Assembly: GCF_000719265.1 (NCBI RefSeq)
Contig: NZ_JOFL01000003.1
Span: 62,001-126,000, forward strand
Length of the DNA stretch: 64,000 bases
DNA from: Streptomyces roseoverticillatus
Lineage (GTDB): Bacteria; Actinomycetota; Actinomycetes; Streptomycetales; Streptomycetaceae
Direction of reading: 5' to 3'
Under the pieces are notes generated by a model. That model was not told the origin of the DNA. It did not search any database and worked only from the letters and a program-made list of their open reading frames with translations. Position numbers and translations under genes: made by a program. Below are positions 50,259 to 58,433 of this stretch, piece after piece. Numbering within the stretch: the first letter of the stretch is position 1; every line of letters begins with the position of its first letter.

Positions 50259-51293
50259 TCACCCGGTCCGCAGCGGGGCGCCCACCTCGTGCATGTGCTG
50301 CAGCGCCTGGCGGTACGAGTCGACGATTCCAGTCTCCGTGTACGGCAGCCCCGACGCGCGGCAGTGCTCGCGGACCAGCGGCCGGGCGAGGCGCAGGTGG
50401 GGTCGGGGCATGTTCGGGAAGAGGTGGTGCTCGATCTGGTAGTTCAGGCCTCCCATGAGCCAGTCCGTGACGGCCCCGCCGCGCACGTTGCGCGAGGTGA
50501 GGACCTGGCGCTGCAGGTGTCCCCAGCGCTCGCCGCCCTGGTCGGGCATCTCCATGCCCTTGTGGTTGGGGGCGAAGACCATGCCGAGGTGGAGGCCGAA
50601 GAGGGCGTGGTGGACGAGGGCGAAGACGACGGCCTTGCCGGGGGACATCGAGGACAGCAGCAGGCCGGCGTAGCCGGCGACGTGGAGGACGAGGAGCACC
50701 GCTTCCGTCCGCCGCTCCCCTGCGGTCTGCCGCCCGAGGTCGCGCACGCTCGAGATCTTCAGGCTGATGCCTTCGAGCAGGAGCATGGGGAAGAAGAGGC
50801 GGGCCTGGTTGCGGGTGAGCCACCGGACGGCGCGCCCCTGGCGCTGTGCGGCCTGCCGCTGTGTCCACACGAGCGCGCCGACACCGACGTCGGGGTCCTT
50901 GTCGACGTGGTTGGGGTTGGCGTGGTGGCGGTTGTGCTTGTCGTTCCACCACGCGTAACTCATGCCCAGCAGGAGGTCGGCGTGGAGGAGGCCGATCAGC
51001 CGGCCCGTGCGCCGGGTGGCGGCTATCTGGGCGTGCCCGCTGTCGTGCCCGACGAAGGCGGTGCGGGCCCAGAACAGGGCGGCGGGGACGGCCAGCAGGA
51101 CCGTCCACCAGGAGTCACCGCTCAGCACGATCCCGGCTGCCGTGGCGGCGAGCGCCACGGCGTTCACCGCGATGCTGCGTGCGTACCAGCCCCTGCGGCG
51201 TTCGAGGAGGCCCTGGTCCCGGACCTGGCGGAGGAGAGGGGCGAAGTCACTGCCCGCAGTGGGTTTCGCGAGCAGCGTGGCGGCCTGGGGCAT
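50259..51293 (-). CDS. Fatty acid desaturase (membrane di-iron)
   Basis: A 344-residue membrane desaturase with the three histidine boxes: HDSGH (residues 83-87), HNRHH (120-124) and QIEHH (about residue 300). Helices at about 40-75, 95-115 and 205-245 lie between. It inserts a double bond into an acyl-lipid or acyl-CoA using two irons and oxygen. No cytochrome b5 domain is fused, so it needs a separate ferredoxin/reductase; a candidate reductase is the FprA-like protein at 9.7-11.1 kb. ATG 51293 begins MPQAATLLA. It is divergent from the SNF2 helicase gene. Confidence 0.9.
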   Translation of the reverse strand: MPQAATLLAKPTAGSDFAPLLRQVRDQGLLERRRGWYARSIAVNAVALAATAAGIVLSGDSWWTVLLAVPAALFWARTAFVGHDSGHAQIAATRRTGRLIGLLHADLLLGMSYAWWNDKHNRHHANPNHVDKDPDVGVGALVWTQRQAAQRQGRAVRWLTRNQARLFFPMLLLEGISLKISSVRDLGRQTAGERRTEAVLLVLHVAGYAGLLLSSMSPGKAVVFALVHHALFGLHLGMVFAPNHKGMEMPDQGGERWGHLQRQVLTSRNVRGGAVTDWLMGGLNYQIEHHLFPNMPRPHLRLARPLVREHCRASGLPYTETGIVDSYRQALQHMHEVGAPLRTG

Positions 51294-51381
51294 GAGGTCT
51301 CCGGACGGTCGGATAGCTGGGCTGACCTCATAGAACGTACGGACCGGGGCCTGCTCGGGACCATGGCGTCACCACCCGGCT

Positions 51382-51418
51382 CCTGCGGGGGCAAACCCCC
51401 CTCCGGAGGCGGGGGTTT
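51382..51418. promoter_or_regulatory. Competing hairpins in the desaturase/helicase spacer
   Basis: AAACCCCC (51393-51400) pairs with GGGGGTTT (51411-51418), and the CTCCGGAG between them is itself a palindrome. The same C-run can instead pair with GCGGGGGC just upstream (about 51385-51392). The two structures exclude each other. Position favours a leader or attenuator role; the direction is uncertain. Elsewhere in this 239-bp spacer only a TCAAATTTGA palindrome (51520-51529) stands out. Confidence 0.35.
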
Positions 51419-51532
51419 GGGTACACCCTCACGTCCGGCGCTGTGGCCCGGCTCACGCCGCGGAGGTCTTCGCCGGGGGCGCGCTTCCTGTACCCTCGGC
51501 CGCTCCGGACCCCGACTAGTCAAATTTGAGGA

Positions 51533-54433
51533 ATGCGCAGCGCTGTGACACCGCCCTCCGCCGCAACACCCTCCGAGATCTCCCGGCTCGCCCGCTGCTC
51601 GGCGGCTTTCCTTCCCGGTGACCCCGCACGCACCGGGCGGGTGGCCTTCTGGCTTCCGGGCAGCGAACCGCCCGCCTCCCCGGGCGGCGTCGAGGACCTG
51701 ACCATCGCTGTCGCGGACGGCGCCGGCGTCGCCACGACGACCGTGCGGGCCGCCGTCCTGCCCGTGCGCGACGCCGTGCCCGTCCTCACCCGCGCCCGGG
51801 CCGCGCGGGCCGACGAGGCGGCCGCCTTCTGGGGCGCCGCCGCCGTGCTCGCCCTGCAACTGGCGGCGCGCGGGCGCCTGCTGCCCGGGCTGTCGGCCAC
51901 CGACCACGACGCGTGGCGCGTCGGCCCGCTCACCGCCGACGACCTGCGCCGGGTGCGCGACCTGGCCGCCGCGATGCCGCCCGCGGCGCACGCCGTGCCG
52001 CTCCCGGGCACCGGCCCCCTGATGCTGCCCGAGCCGGAGCAGCTCGTCCGCGCCTTCCTGGACGCGGTCGCCGACGGGCTGCCGCGCTCCCCCGCCGCGG
52101 CCCTCGCCGCCGGCGGGCCCGCATTCGCCGCGCCGGAACCGCGCCGCCTGCCCGAACAGCGCGCCTGGGCGGAGAGCGTCGCCGCCGGGCACGATGCGGG
52201 CGTACGGCTGTCCCTGCGCGTCGAGGCGCTGAGCCCTCTCGGTGACGACGAGCACGCTGCCCCGCGCTTCCGGGCCGTCCTGCAGCTCCACAGCCTCTCC
52301 GACCCGGCCCTCGTGGCCGACGCCGCCGAGGTGTGGGCAGGCGAGCCGCCGGCAGGCGCGGCGCTCGGCCGGGACGCGCGGATGAAGGCGCTGCTCGCCC
52401 TGCGCCGGGCCGCCCACGCCTGGCCCGCGCTCACGCCCCTGCTCTCCGCCGCGGTCCCCGACGCCGTCGACCTCGCCGACGAGGAGGTGGGGGACCTGCT
52501 GGGCGGCGCTTCTGCGGCGCTGGATGCCGCCGGGGTCGAGGTGCACTGGCCGAAGGAGCTCGTCCGCACGTTCACCGCACGGGCCGTCGTCGGCCCTCCG
52601 GACGACGACGGCGACGACGGCCCCGGGCCCGGGCCCGGCCACGAGCGTTCCGGCATGCCGTCCCTGCTGTCGGCCGATGCGCTCCTCACCTTCCGCTGGC
52701 GCTTCGCCGTCGGCGGCCTGGACCTGACCCAGGACGAACTGGACCGGCTCGCGGAGGCCGGCCGGCCCGCCGTACGACTGCGCGACCAGTGGGTGCTCGT
52801 CGACCCCGAAGCGGTGCGCCGCGCCCGCGCTCAGCAGGACCGCAAGCTCACGCCGGTCGAAGCGCTGGGCGCCGCCCTGACGGGCAAGGCTCCCGCCGAG
52901 GAGGACGACGAGGACGGCCCTCAGGCCGACGTCCGGCCCACCGGCTGGCTGGCGGCGCTCCGCGACCGCATCGCCGACCCCGAGCACGGCCGCGACCCCG
53001 TTCCCCCGCCCGCCGCGCTCGCCGCCACCCTGCGCGACTACCAGCTGCGCGGCCTGGACTGGCTGCACCGGATGACCTCACTCGGGCTGGGCGGCTGCCT
53101 CGCCGACGACATGGGGCTCGGCAAGACCATCACCCTCATCGCCCTCCACCTGCACCGGCAGACGCTGCCCGACGCGGCCGGCCCCACGCTGGTCGTCTGT
53201 CCCGCGTCCCTGATGGGCAACTGGCAGCGGGAGGTCGAGCGGTTCGCGCCCGGCACGCCCGTACGCCGCTTCCACGGCGCGTCGCGGTCCCTGGAGGAGC
53301 TGTCCGGCGGGGAGTTCGTGCTCACCACGTACGGCACGATGCGGCTCGACGCCCAGCAGCTGGCCGGCACGTCCTGGGGCCTGGTCGTCGCGGACGAGGC
53401 CCAGCACGTCAAGAACCCGTACTCCGACACCGCGAAGCAGTTGCGCACGATCGGCGCGAAGGCGCGCGTGGCGCTCTCCGGCACGCCGGTGGAGAACAAC
53501 CTCTCCGAACTGTGGGCGATCCTCGACTGGACGACTCCGGGGCTGCTCGGCCCGCTGAGCCGGTTCCGCAGGCGCTACGCCCAGGCCGTGGAGGGCGGCA
53601 CGGACCCGGCCGCGGCCGAGCGCCTCGCGGCCCTGGTCCGCCCGTTCCTGTTGCGCCGCCGCAAGTCCGACCCCGGCATCGCGCCGGAACTGCCGCCGAA
53701 GACCGAGACGGACCGCGAGGTGGCGCTCACCAAGGAGCAGGCCGGCCTGTACGAGGCGGTGGTGCGGGAGATGCTCGCCGAGGTCGAGGCGGCGGACGGC
53801 TTCGAGCGGCGCGGCCTGATCGTCAAGCTGCTGACCGGCCTGAAGCAGATCTGCAACCACCCGGCGCAGTTCCTCAAAGAGAAGTCCCCGCGGATCGCCG
53901 GGCGCTCGGGCAAGGTCGAGCTCCTGGACGAGTTGCTGGACACGATCCTCGCCGAGGGGGCGAGTGTGCTGGTCTTCACGCAGTACGTGGCGACCGCCCG
54001 CCTCCTGGAGCAGCACCTGGGGGCGCGCGGCGTCCGCACGCAGCTGCTGCACGGCGGCACGCCCGTCCCGCGCCGCGAGGAGATGGTGCGCCGTTTCCAG
54101 GACGGCGAGGTCCCCGTCTTCCTGCTGTCCCTGAAGGCCGCCGGCACGGGCCTCAACCTCACCCGGGCGGAGCACGTGGTGCACTTCGACCGGTGGTGGA
54201 ACCCGGCGGTGGAGGCGCAGGCGACCGACCGCGCGTACCGGATCGGCCAGACGCAGCCGGTGCAGGTGCACCGGTTCGTCACCGAGGGCACGGTCGAGGA
54301 CCGGATCGCCGAGATGCTCGTCCGCAAGCAGGCGCTGGCGGACTCCGTCCTGGGCGGCGCCGAGGCGGCCGTGACCGAACTGACCGATGCCGAGCTGGCG
54401 GATCTCGTCGCACTGAGGGGGAACGGACGTTGA
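51533..54433 (+). CDS. SNF2-family DEAD-like helicase
   Basis: A 966-residue SWI2/SNF2 ATPase. The N-terminal half (to about residue 480) is the family-specific bacterial extension. Then come motif I ADDMGLGKTIT, motif II VVADEAQHVKN, motif III ALSGTPVENNLSELW, and the C-terminal helicase part with LLHGGTPVPRREEMV, LSLKAAGTGLNLTRAEHVVHFDR and QATDRAYRIGQTQPV. All ATPase motifs are present. It probably remodels DNA-protein complexes or aids repair. Start ATG 51533; GTG 51545 is an alternative, and GAGGA lies too close to the first. It overlaps the SWIM gene by TTGA. Confidence 0.9.
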   Translation: MRSAVTPPSAATPSEISRLARCSAAFLPGDPARTGRVAFWLPGSEPPASPGGVEDLTIAVADGAGVATTTVRAAVLPVRDAVPVLTRARAARADEAAAFWGAAAVLALQLAARGRLLPGLSATDHDAWRVGPLTADDLRRVRDLAAAMPPAAHAVPLPGTGPLMLPEPEQLVRAFLDAVADGLPRSPAAALAAGGPAFAAPEPRRLPEQRAWAESVAAGHDAGVRLSLRVEALSPLGDDEHAAPRFRAVLQLHSLSDPALVADAAEVWAGEPPAGAALGRDARMKALLALRRAAHAWPALTPLLSAAVPDAVDLADEEVGDLLGGASAALDAAGVEVHWPKELVRTFTARAVVGPPDDDGDDGPGPGPGHERSGMPSLLSADALLTFRWRFAVGGLDLTQDELDRLAEAGRPAVRLRDQWVLVDPEAVRRARAQQDRKLTPVEALGAALTGKAPAEEDDEDGPQADVRPTGWLAALRDRIADPEHGRDPVPPPAALAATLRDYQLRGLDWLHRMTSLGLGGCLADDMGLGKTITLIALHLHRQTLPDAAGPTLVVCPASLMGNWQREVERFAPGTPVRRFHGASRSLEELSGGEFVLTTYGTMRLDAQQLAGTSWGLVVADEAQHVKNPYSDTAKQLRTIGAKARVALSGTPVENNLSELWAILDWTTPGLLGPLSRFRRRYAQAVEGGTDPAAAERLAALVRPFLLRRRKSDPGIAPELPPKTETDREVALTKEQAGLYEAVVREMLAEVEAADGFERRGLIVKLLTGLKQICNHPAQFLKEKSPRIAGRSGKVELLDELLDTILAEGASVLVFTQYVATARLLEQHLGARGVRTQLLHGGTPVPRREEMVRRFQDGEVPVFLLSLKAAGTGLNLTRAEHVVHFDRWWNPAVEAQATDRAYRIGQTQPVQVHRFVTEGTVEDRIAEMLVRKQALADSVLGGAEAAVTELTDAELADLVALRGNGR

Positions 54434-55746
54434 CCGGACAGGAAGTCACCGGCCGGGCGGAGCGCACCTTCGAGGCGCTGGCGCCCGAGCACGTGCGGAG
54501 CTCCGCACGTACCTGGTGGGGCCGGGCGTGGCTCAAGGCGCTGGAGGACACGGCGCTGGACGGCCGGCAGGTGAAGGCGGGACGCAGGCACGCGCGCGCG
54601 GGCGCGGTGGGCGCGGTTTCGGTGCGGCCCGGCCGCATCACGGCCCTCGTACGGGACCCGGACGGCACCCCGTACCGTGCCGACGTGGTGGTGCAGGAGT
54701 TCGGCACGGCCGACTGGGAGTGCCTCCTGGAGCTGGTGGCGGGTCAGGCCGGGCACATCGCGGCGCTGCTCGACCGCGAGATACCACCGCACCTGGCCGA
54801 GGACGCGCTGGCGGCGGGGGTGGAGCTGCTGCCGGGCATCGGGGATCTGGAGCCGGAGTGCTCGTGCGGGGCCTGGGACCACTGCGCGCACACGGCGGCG
54901 CTGTGCCATCAGATGGCGCTGCTGCTCGACCGGGACCCGTTCGTGCTGCTGCTGATGCGCGGGCGCGGGGAGCGCGAGCTGCTCGACGAGCTGCAGGAGC
55001 GCAACGCCGCGTCCGGGCCGGACCGGGCGCCGGGGCGCAGCGCCGGGACGCGCTCGGGGGTGCCGGCCGTGGACGTGTTCGCCGCGGCCTCCTCCGTGCG
55101 CCCGCTGCCGGATCCCCCTCTTCCGGTGGAGGCGCCGGGCCGTTCTCCAGTGCTCGGCGGCGACGTGGCGCCCGCGGCCGGACTGGACGCGGAGGCGCTG
55201 GAGTTTCTGGTGGCAGCCGCGGCGGCGCAGGCGCGGCAGCTGCTGGCCGAGGCGCTGACCCCGGGTCATGAGCGCGCTCCGGTCGCGCGGGAGCTCACGC
55301 TGTGGGAGGACGCCGTGCGGCTCGCGGCAGCCGGACCGGACGAGCGGATCGCCGTGCGGCTCGCGGCGGGCTGCGGCCGAGAGCGGTCCGGGCTGGACCG
55401 GGCGGTGCGCGCGTGGCGGCACGGCGGGCCCGCCTCGCTCGCCGTCCTGGAGGAGGAGTGGACCCCGGAGCCGGAGGCCCTCGCGCGCGCCCGCGCCCGG
55501 CTGGCGGACGCATGGCCGGAAGAACAGGCTCCGCAGCTGCGGGCCGTGCGCAACCGCTGGACCGTGGTGGGCGCGGGCGCGCAGCTGCGCTACGGCAGGG
55601 ACGGCCGCTGGTGGCCGTACCGGAAGGAGGGCGGCCGCTGGCAGCCCGCGGGGCCCTGCGAGAGCGATCCGGCGGCTGCGTTCTCCGCGCTCCTCACGGA
55701 CACACTCCCCCTCGGCGACCAGCAATGCGAAGGCGAATGGGAATAA
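54430..55746 (+). CDS. SWIM zinc finger family protein
   Basis: A 438-residue protein with a SWIM motif ECSCGAWDHCAHTAALCHQM (CxC...CxH) in the first half, after a globular domain starting FEALAPEHVRSSARTWWGRA. The C-terminal region is helical and ends with WTVVGAGAQLRYGRDGRWWP. SWIM fingers bind DNA or protein, and the family is known to occur beside SNF2 ATPases. The start is TTG 54430, overlapping the helicase stop by TTGA, which implies coupled, balanced synthesis of the two. It probably targets or regulates the helicase. Confidence 0.88.
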   Translation: MTGQEVTGRAERTFEALAPEHVRSSARTWWGRAWLKALEDTALDGRQVKAGRRHARAGAVGAVSVRPGRITALVRDPDGTPYRADVVVQEFGTADWECLLELVAGQAGHIAALLDREIPPHLAEDALAAGVELLPGIGDLEPECSCGAWDHCAHTAALCHQMALLLDRDPFVLLLMRGRGERELLDELQERNAASGPDRAPGRSAGTRSGVPAVDVFAAASSVRPLPDPPLPVEAPGRSPVLGGDVAPAAGLDAEALEFLVAAAAAQARQLLAEALTPGHERAPVARELTLWEDAVRLAAAGPDERIAVRLAAGCGRERSGLDRAVRAWRHGGPASLAVLEEEWTPEPEALARARARLADAWPEEQAPQLRAVRNRWTVVGAGAQLRYGRDGRWWPYRKEGGRWQPAGPCESDPAAAFSALLTDTLPLGDQQCEGEWE

Positions 55747-55847
55747 AAAGGAACCTTTCATAGGTAACCCCGAGGATTCTTCCCATCAGCGACAGATTAT
55801 GGTGATCTACAGTTCAATCACCTTCTGTCATGGAAAGGCCCTTTGGG

Positions 55848-56729
55848 ATGGCTTTCGCCCTGCTCCGCCGGTTCACGCGTTTCTCCCGTCCGGAGACCAC
55901 GCCGATTCCGTTCGGAGCGGGGGCCCTCGACTGCGCCGTGGCGGACACGGCGCAGTCACCGCTGCACAGAGCGGAGGTCTCCGTGCGGGACGGCGCCGGG
56001 CAGGAAGTGGTGCACGGCCAGACCGACCCGCACGGCCGGTTCGCGACCACCCTCGCGCCCGGCGAGTACAGCCTCGCACTGTCGGCCGACGGGTTCCGGC
56101 CCGTCCTGCACACCGTCACCTGCGCGGAGGGCGTGAGCACTTCCCTCGGCACGGTCGCGATGGAGACGGCTCCGGCGCCCGCCATGCCCGCGCCGGGCGC
56201 CTGGCGCATCGACCCGGACCACACGGCGGTGCGCTTCATCGCCCGGCACATCGGACTCGCCGAGGTGCACGGGCGCTTCAACCGCTTCGAGGGCACCCTG
56301 TGGATCGCGGAGGACGTCGAGCGCTCCCGCCTCGACGTCGTGATCGACACGGCCAGCATCGACACGGGGGTCGCACAGCGCGACGAGCACCTGCGTTCGG
56401 CGGAGTTCCTGGACGTCGCCCACTATCCGTACATGCAGTTCACCAGCGAGCGGTTCGTCCACCGCGGCGGCTCGCGGTGGACCGTGCAGGGCGTGCTCAA
56501 CCTGCACGGCGTCAGCCGGAACATCGCGCTCGACACCCGCTACCTGGGGATCGGCACCGGCATCATGGGCGAGACCCGCACGGCCTGCTCCGCCTCGACC
56601 GAGCTGCACCGCGAGGACTTCACCCTGGACTGGCGCTCCATGCTCCGGCGCGGCATCGCCATGATCGGCGCCACCATCAGGATCGAGCTCGACATCCAGG
56701 CCGTACCGCAGCAGGCTCCCGCCGCCTGA
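55848..56729 (+). CDS. YceI family protein fused to a carboxypeptidase-regulatory-like domain
   Basis: A 293-residue two-domain protein. Residues about 20-105 form a beta-sandwich like the carboxypeptidase regulatory/transthyretin fold (VSVRDGAGQEVVHGQTDPHG, PGEYSLALSADGF). Residues about 115-285 are YceI lipocalin-like: WRIDPDHTAVRFIARHIGLA, VHGRFNRFEGTLWI, FTSERFVHRGGSRWTVQGVL with NLHGVSR, and GETRTACSASTELHRED. YceI proteins bind isoprenoid or other lipids in a barrel. No classical signal peptide is visible, so the location is unclear. ATG 55848 has GGAAAGG upstream; ATG 55830 is possible. Confidence 0.85.
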   Translation: MAFALLRRFTRFSRPETTPIPFGAGALDCAVADTAQSPLHRAEVSVRDGAGQEVVHGQTDPHGRFATTLAPGEYSLALSADGFRPVLHTVTCAEGVSTSLGTVAMETAPAPAMPAPGAWRIDPDHTAVRFIARHIGLAEVHGRFNRFEGTLWIAEDVERSRLDVVIDTASIDTGVAQRDEHLRSAEFLDVAHYPYMQFTSERFVHRGGSRWTVQGVLNLHGVSRNIALDTRYLGIGTGIMGETRTACSASTELHREDFTLDWRSMLRRGIAMIGATIRIELDIQAVPQQAPAA

Positions 56730-56732
56730 CGG

Positions 56733-57170
56733 CCCGTGCGACACCGGCGGTCCGCCGGTGTCGCCGGAGACCGGAAGCAGGCCCGTGGGGAAGCCGCTCG
56801 GCAAGGCAGTGGGCCAGGACGTGGGCAGACTGCTGGGGAAGCCGCTGGGCAGTCCGGACGGCAGCGCCGTCGGCCACTGGGACAGGAGCCCGCTGGGGAC
56901 CGCCAGCGAAGGCGATGCGGTCCCGCCGGGGGACGAACCGTCACCCGGCCCGCCCTGCTTGCCGTCCTTGTTCCCGACGACGAGGACGGCGCCCAGCCCG
57001 AGCGCCGCGACCGCCACCAGAGCGGCGGCGAGGAGCGCGGCCCGGCGCCCGCCGCCGCCCCGGCGAGGAGGCGGCGGCGGAGGCGTGCCCCAGGGCGGCT
57101 GGGCGGGCCCGAAGCCGCCCGGGGGCGGGCCCGGCGGCGGCCCGTACGGCGGTCCAGGTGGAGTGGCCAT
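56733..57170 (-). CDS. Proline-rich single-helix membrane protein, no in-frame stop here
   Basis: ATG 57170 opens MATPPGPPYGPPPGPPPGGF, a Pro/Gly-rich cytoplasmic start, then a single helix (AALLAAALVAVAALGLGAVL), then an extracytoplasmic Ser/Pro region with repeats of WPTALPSG and PSG(L/F)P. I list only the plausible part. No in-frame stop occurs at 56733: the frame runs on to 55956, antisense through yceI, after passing through a strong terminator. A normal gene would stop before the hairpin at 56763, so a lost stop, frameshift or sequence error is likely. Function unknown. Confidence 0.4.
56739..56763. terminator. Terminator hairpin after yceI
   Basis: A perfect 11-bp stem, CGACACCGGCG at 56739-56749 pairing with 56753-56763, around a 3-nt loop. 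It lies 9 bp after the YceI stop and would also serve the opposite-strand gene. Confidence 0.8.
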
Positions 57171-57307
57171 GCGGCCAGCGTCCCGCCGGGCGCGCACACA
57201 CCGGACGGCGGTGACCGTACCGCCACACGATCCGCCCCGGACCGGGACATTCCACCGGCCGGCCCGGCGGACGCGCCGGAAGTCCGGCGACCCGTCAGGC
57301 CACGCGC

Positions 57308-58192
57308 TCAGCCTGCCGCGCGCAGGAACGCTTCGAGGCCCGCGAGGTCGTCCGTGTTGAGGTAGTCCACGCCGGCGGAGAACAGCGCCCGCCACACGGC
57401 CTCGCGCGCCGGGCCGGGCTGATCCGGTGTGGCCCAGAACCGCACGGACCGGCCCTCGGCGTGCGCGGTGGAGACGATCTGCCGGAGGCGGGCCTTCTCT
57501 CTGGCCGGCATCGGGCCGGTGCCCTGCCAGCCGAAGATGCTGTTCCAGTTGTCGCTCACCAGGGGGATGAAGGACGCGGGGGCACCGGCACCGAGGTCGG
57601 CGAGCCGGCCGTCGTAGAACGCGTGACGCAGCCGCTCGTCCGCCATGGGCCCCCGGGCGCTCCGGTCCCCCGAGATCACGGCGGTGACGGCGCCCCGGCG
57701 GATCCGGCCGTCGGCACAGGAGGTGAACAGCGTGCCGTAGCGGCGAAGCCGGCGCGAGAGCTCCCGGTACGTCGCGGCGCCGTCGGTCTTGATGTCGACG
57801 AGCAGTTTCAGCGAGAGGTTGTACCCCGGGTAGACCCGGCCGTGACCAGCTCTGACCCGGCGCTGCAACGGGTCGAGGTACAGCGCTTCGAGGGTGCGGG
57901 CCGGGTCGAGGCCGGACGCGTCGTGGGTGACGAGGAGTTTGCCCTCCACGAGCCAGATGTCCGCCTCCACGCTGCCGAACCCGTGGGCGAGCGCATCGGC
58001 CAGGGGGTGGGGGTGCTCGTAGTCGTTGTGCGCGTGCGCACGGCGCAGCGGCGGCCTGTCCGGCGCGCCGGGCGCGTCGCGCTCGACCGCCGCCGGGGCG
58101 GCGGAGGCCGGCGGGGCGAAGGACCCCGTGAGCGCGGCGCCGAGGGCGGCTCCGAAGGTGACGACGGCCGTGCGGCGCGAACGAAGGCTCAT
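57308..58192 (-). CDS. Secreted GDPD/PI-PLC-like phosphodiesterase family protein
   Basis: A 294-residue exported TIM-barrel protein. A signal peptide (VVTFGAALGAALTGSFAPPA) precedes RRAHAHNDYEHPHPLADALA and FGSVEADIWLVEGKLLVTHD, the metal- and phosphate-binding part of the glycerophosphodiester/PI phospholipase C superfamily. The two His (HAHNDYEHPHP) and the EAD...HD acidic set look intact. The C-terminal VDYLNTDDLAGLEAFL closes the barrel. It may recycle glycerophosphodiesters outside the cell. ATG 58192 follows GGGAGAG. It is divergent from the NAGPA-like gene. Confidence 0.85.
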   Translation of the reverse strand: MSLRSRRTAVVTFGAALGAALTGSFAPPASAAPAAVERDAPGAPDRPPLRRAHAHNDYEHPHPLADALAHGFGSVEADIWLVEGKLLVTHDASGLDPARTLEALYLDPLQRRVRAGHGRVYPGYNLSLKLLVDIKTDGAATYRELSRRLRRYGTLFTSCADGRIRRGAVTAVISGDRSARGPMADERLRHAFYDGRLADLGAGAPASFIPLVSDNWNSIFGWQGTGPMPAREKARLRQIVSTAHAEGRSVRFWATPDQPGPAREAVWRALFSAGVDYLNTDDLAGLEAFLRAAG

Positions 58193-58348
58193 GGCAGCTC
58201 TCCCAGTTCTCCAGGAACTCCCAGGTCGGTGTGGGCCGGTGCGCGGCGGCGGGCCGTCCGCACGGGCCGGTACGAGTGAGTATCCGGGCCCGCCGGGCCC
58301 CTGGGCAGGGATGTGCCGGGAGTTGCCCGCGCCGGCGCCGGTGCGTTC

Positions 58349-58380
58349 CCTGTCGTTCTTCCGCGTGGCCTGTCGTTCTT
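58349..58380. promoter_or_regulatory. 20-bp-spaced direct repeat in the divergent spacer
   Basis: CCTGTCGTTCTT occurs at 58349-58360 and 58369-58380, start to start 20 bp apart, about two helical turns. It lies between the GDPD-like and NAGPA-like genes, nearer the latter. It could be a shared operator. The rest of the 241-bp spacer shows no other clear element. Confidence 0.45.
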
Positions 58381-58433
58381 TCGGGGCATGGTGAACCGTT
58401 CTGCTCCGTGCCAGAGTTGACGGGACCTCTGGG

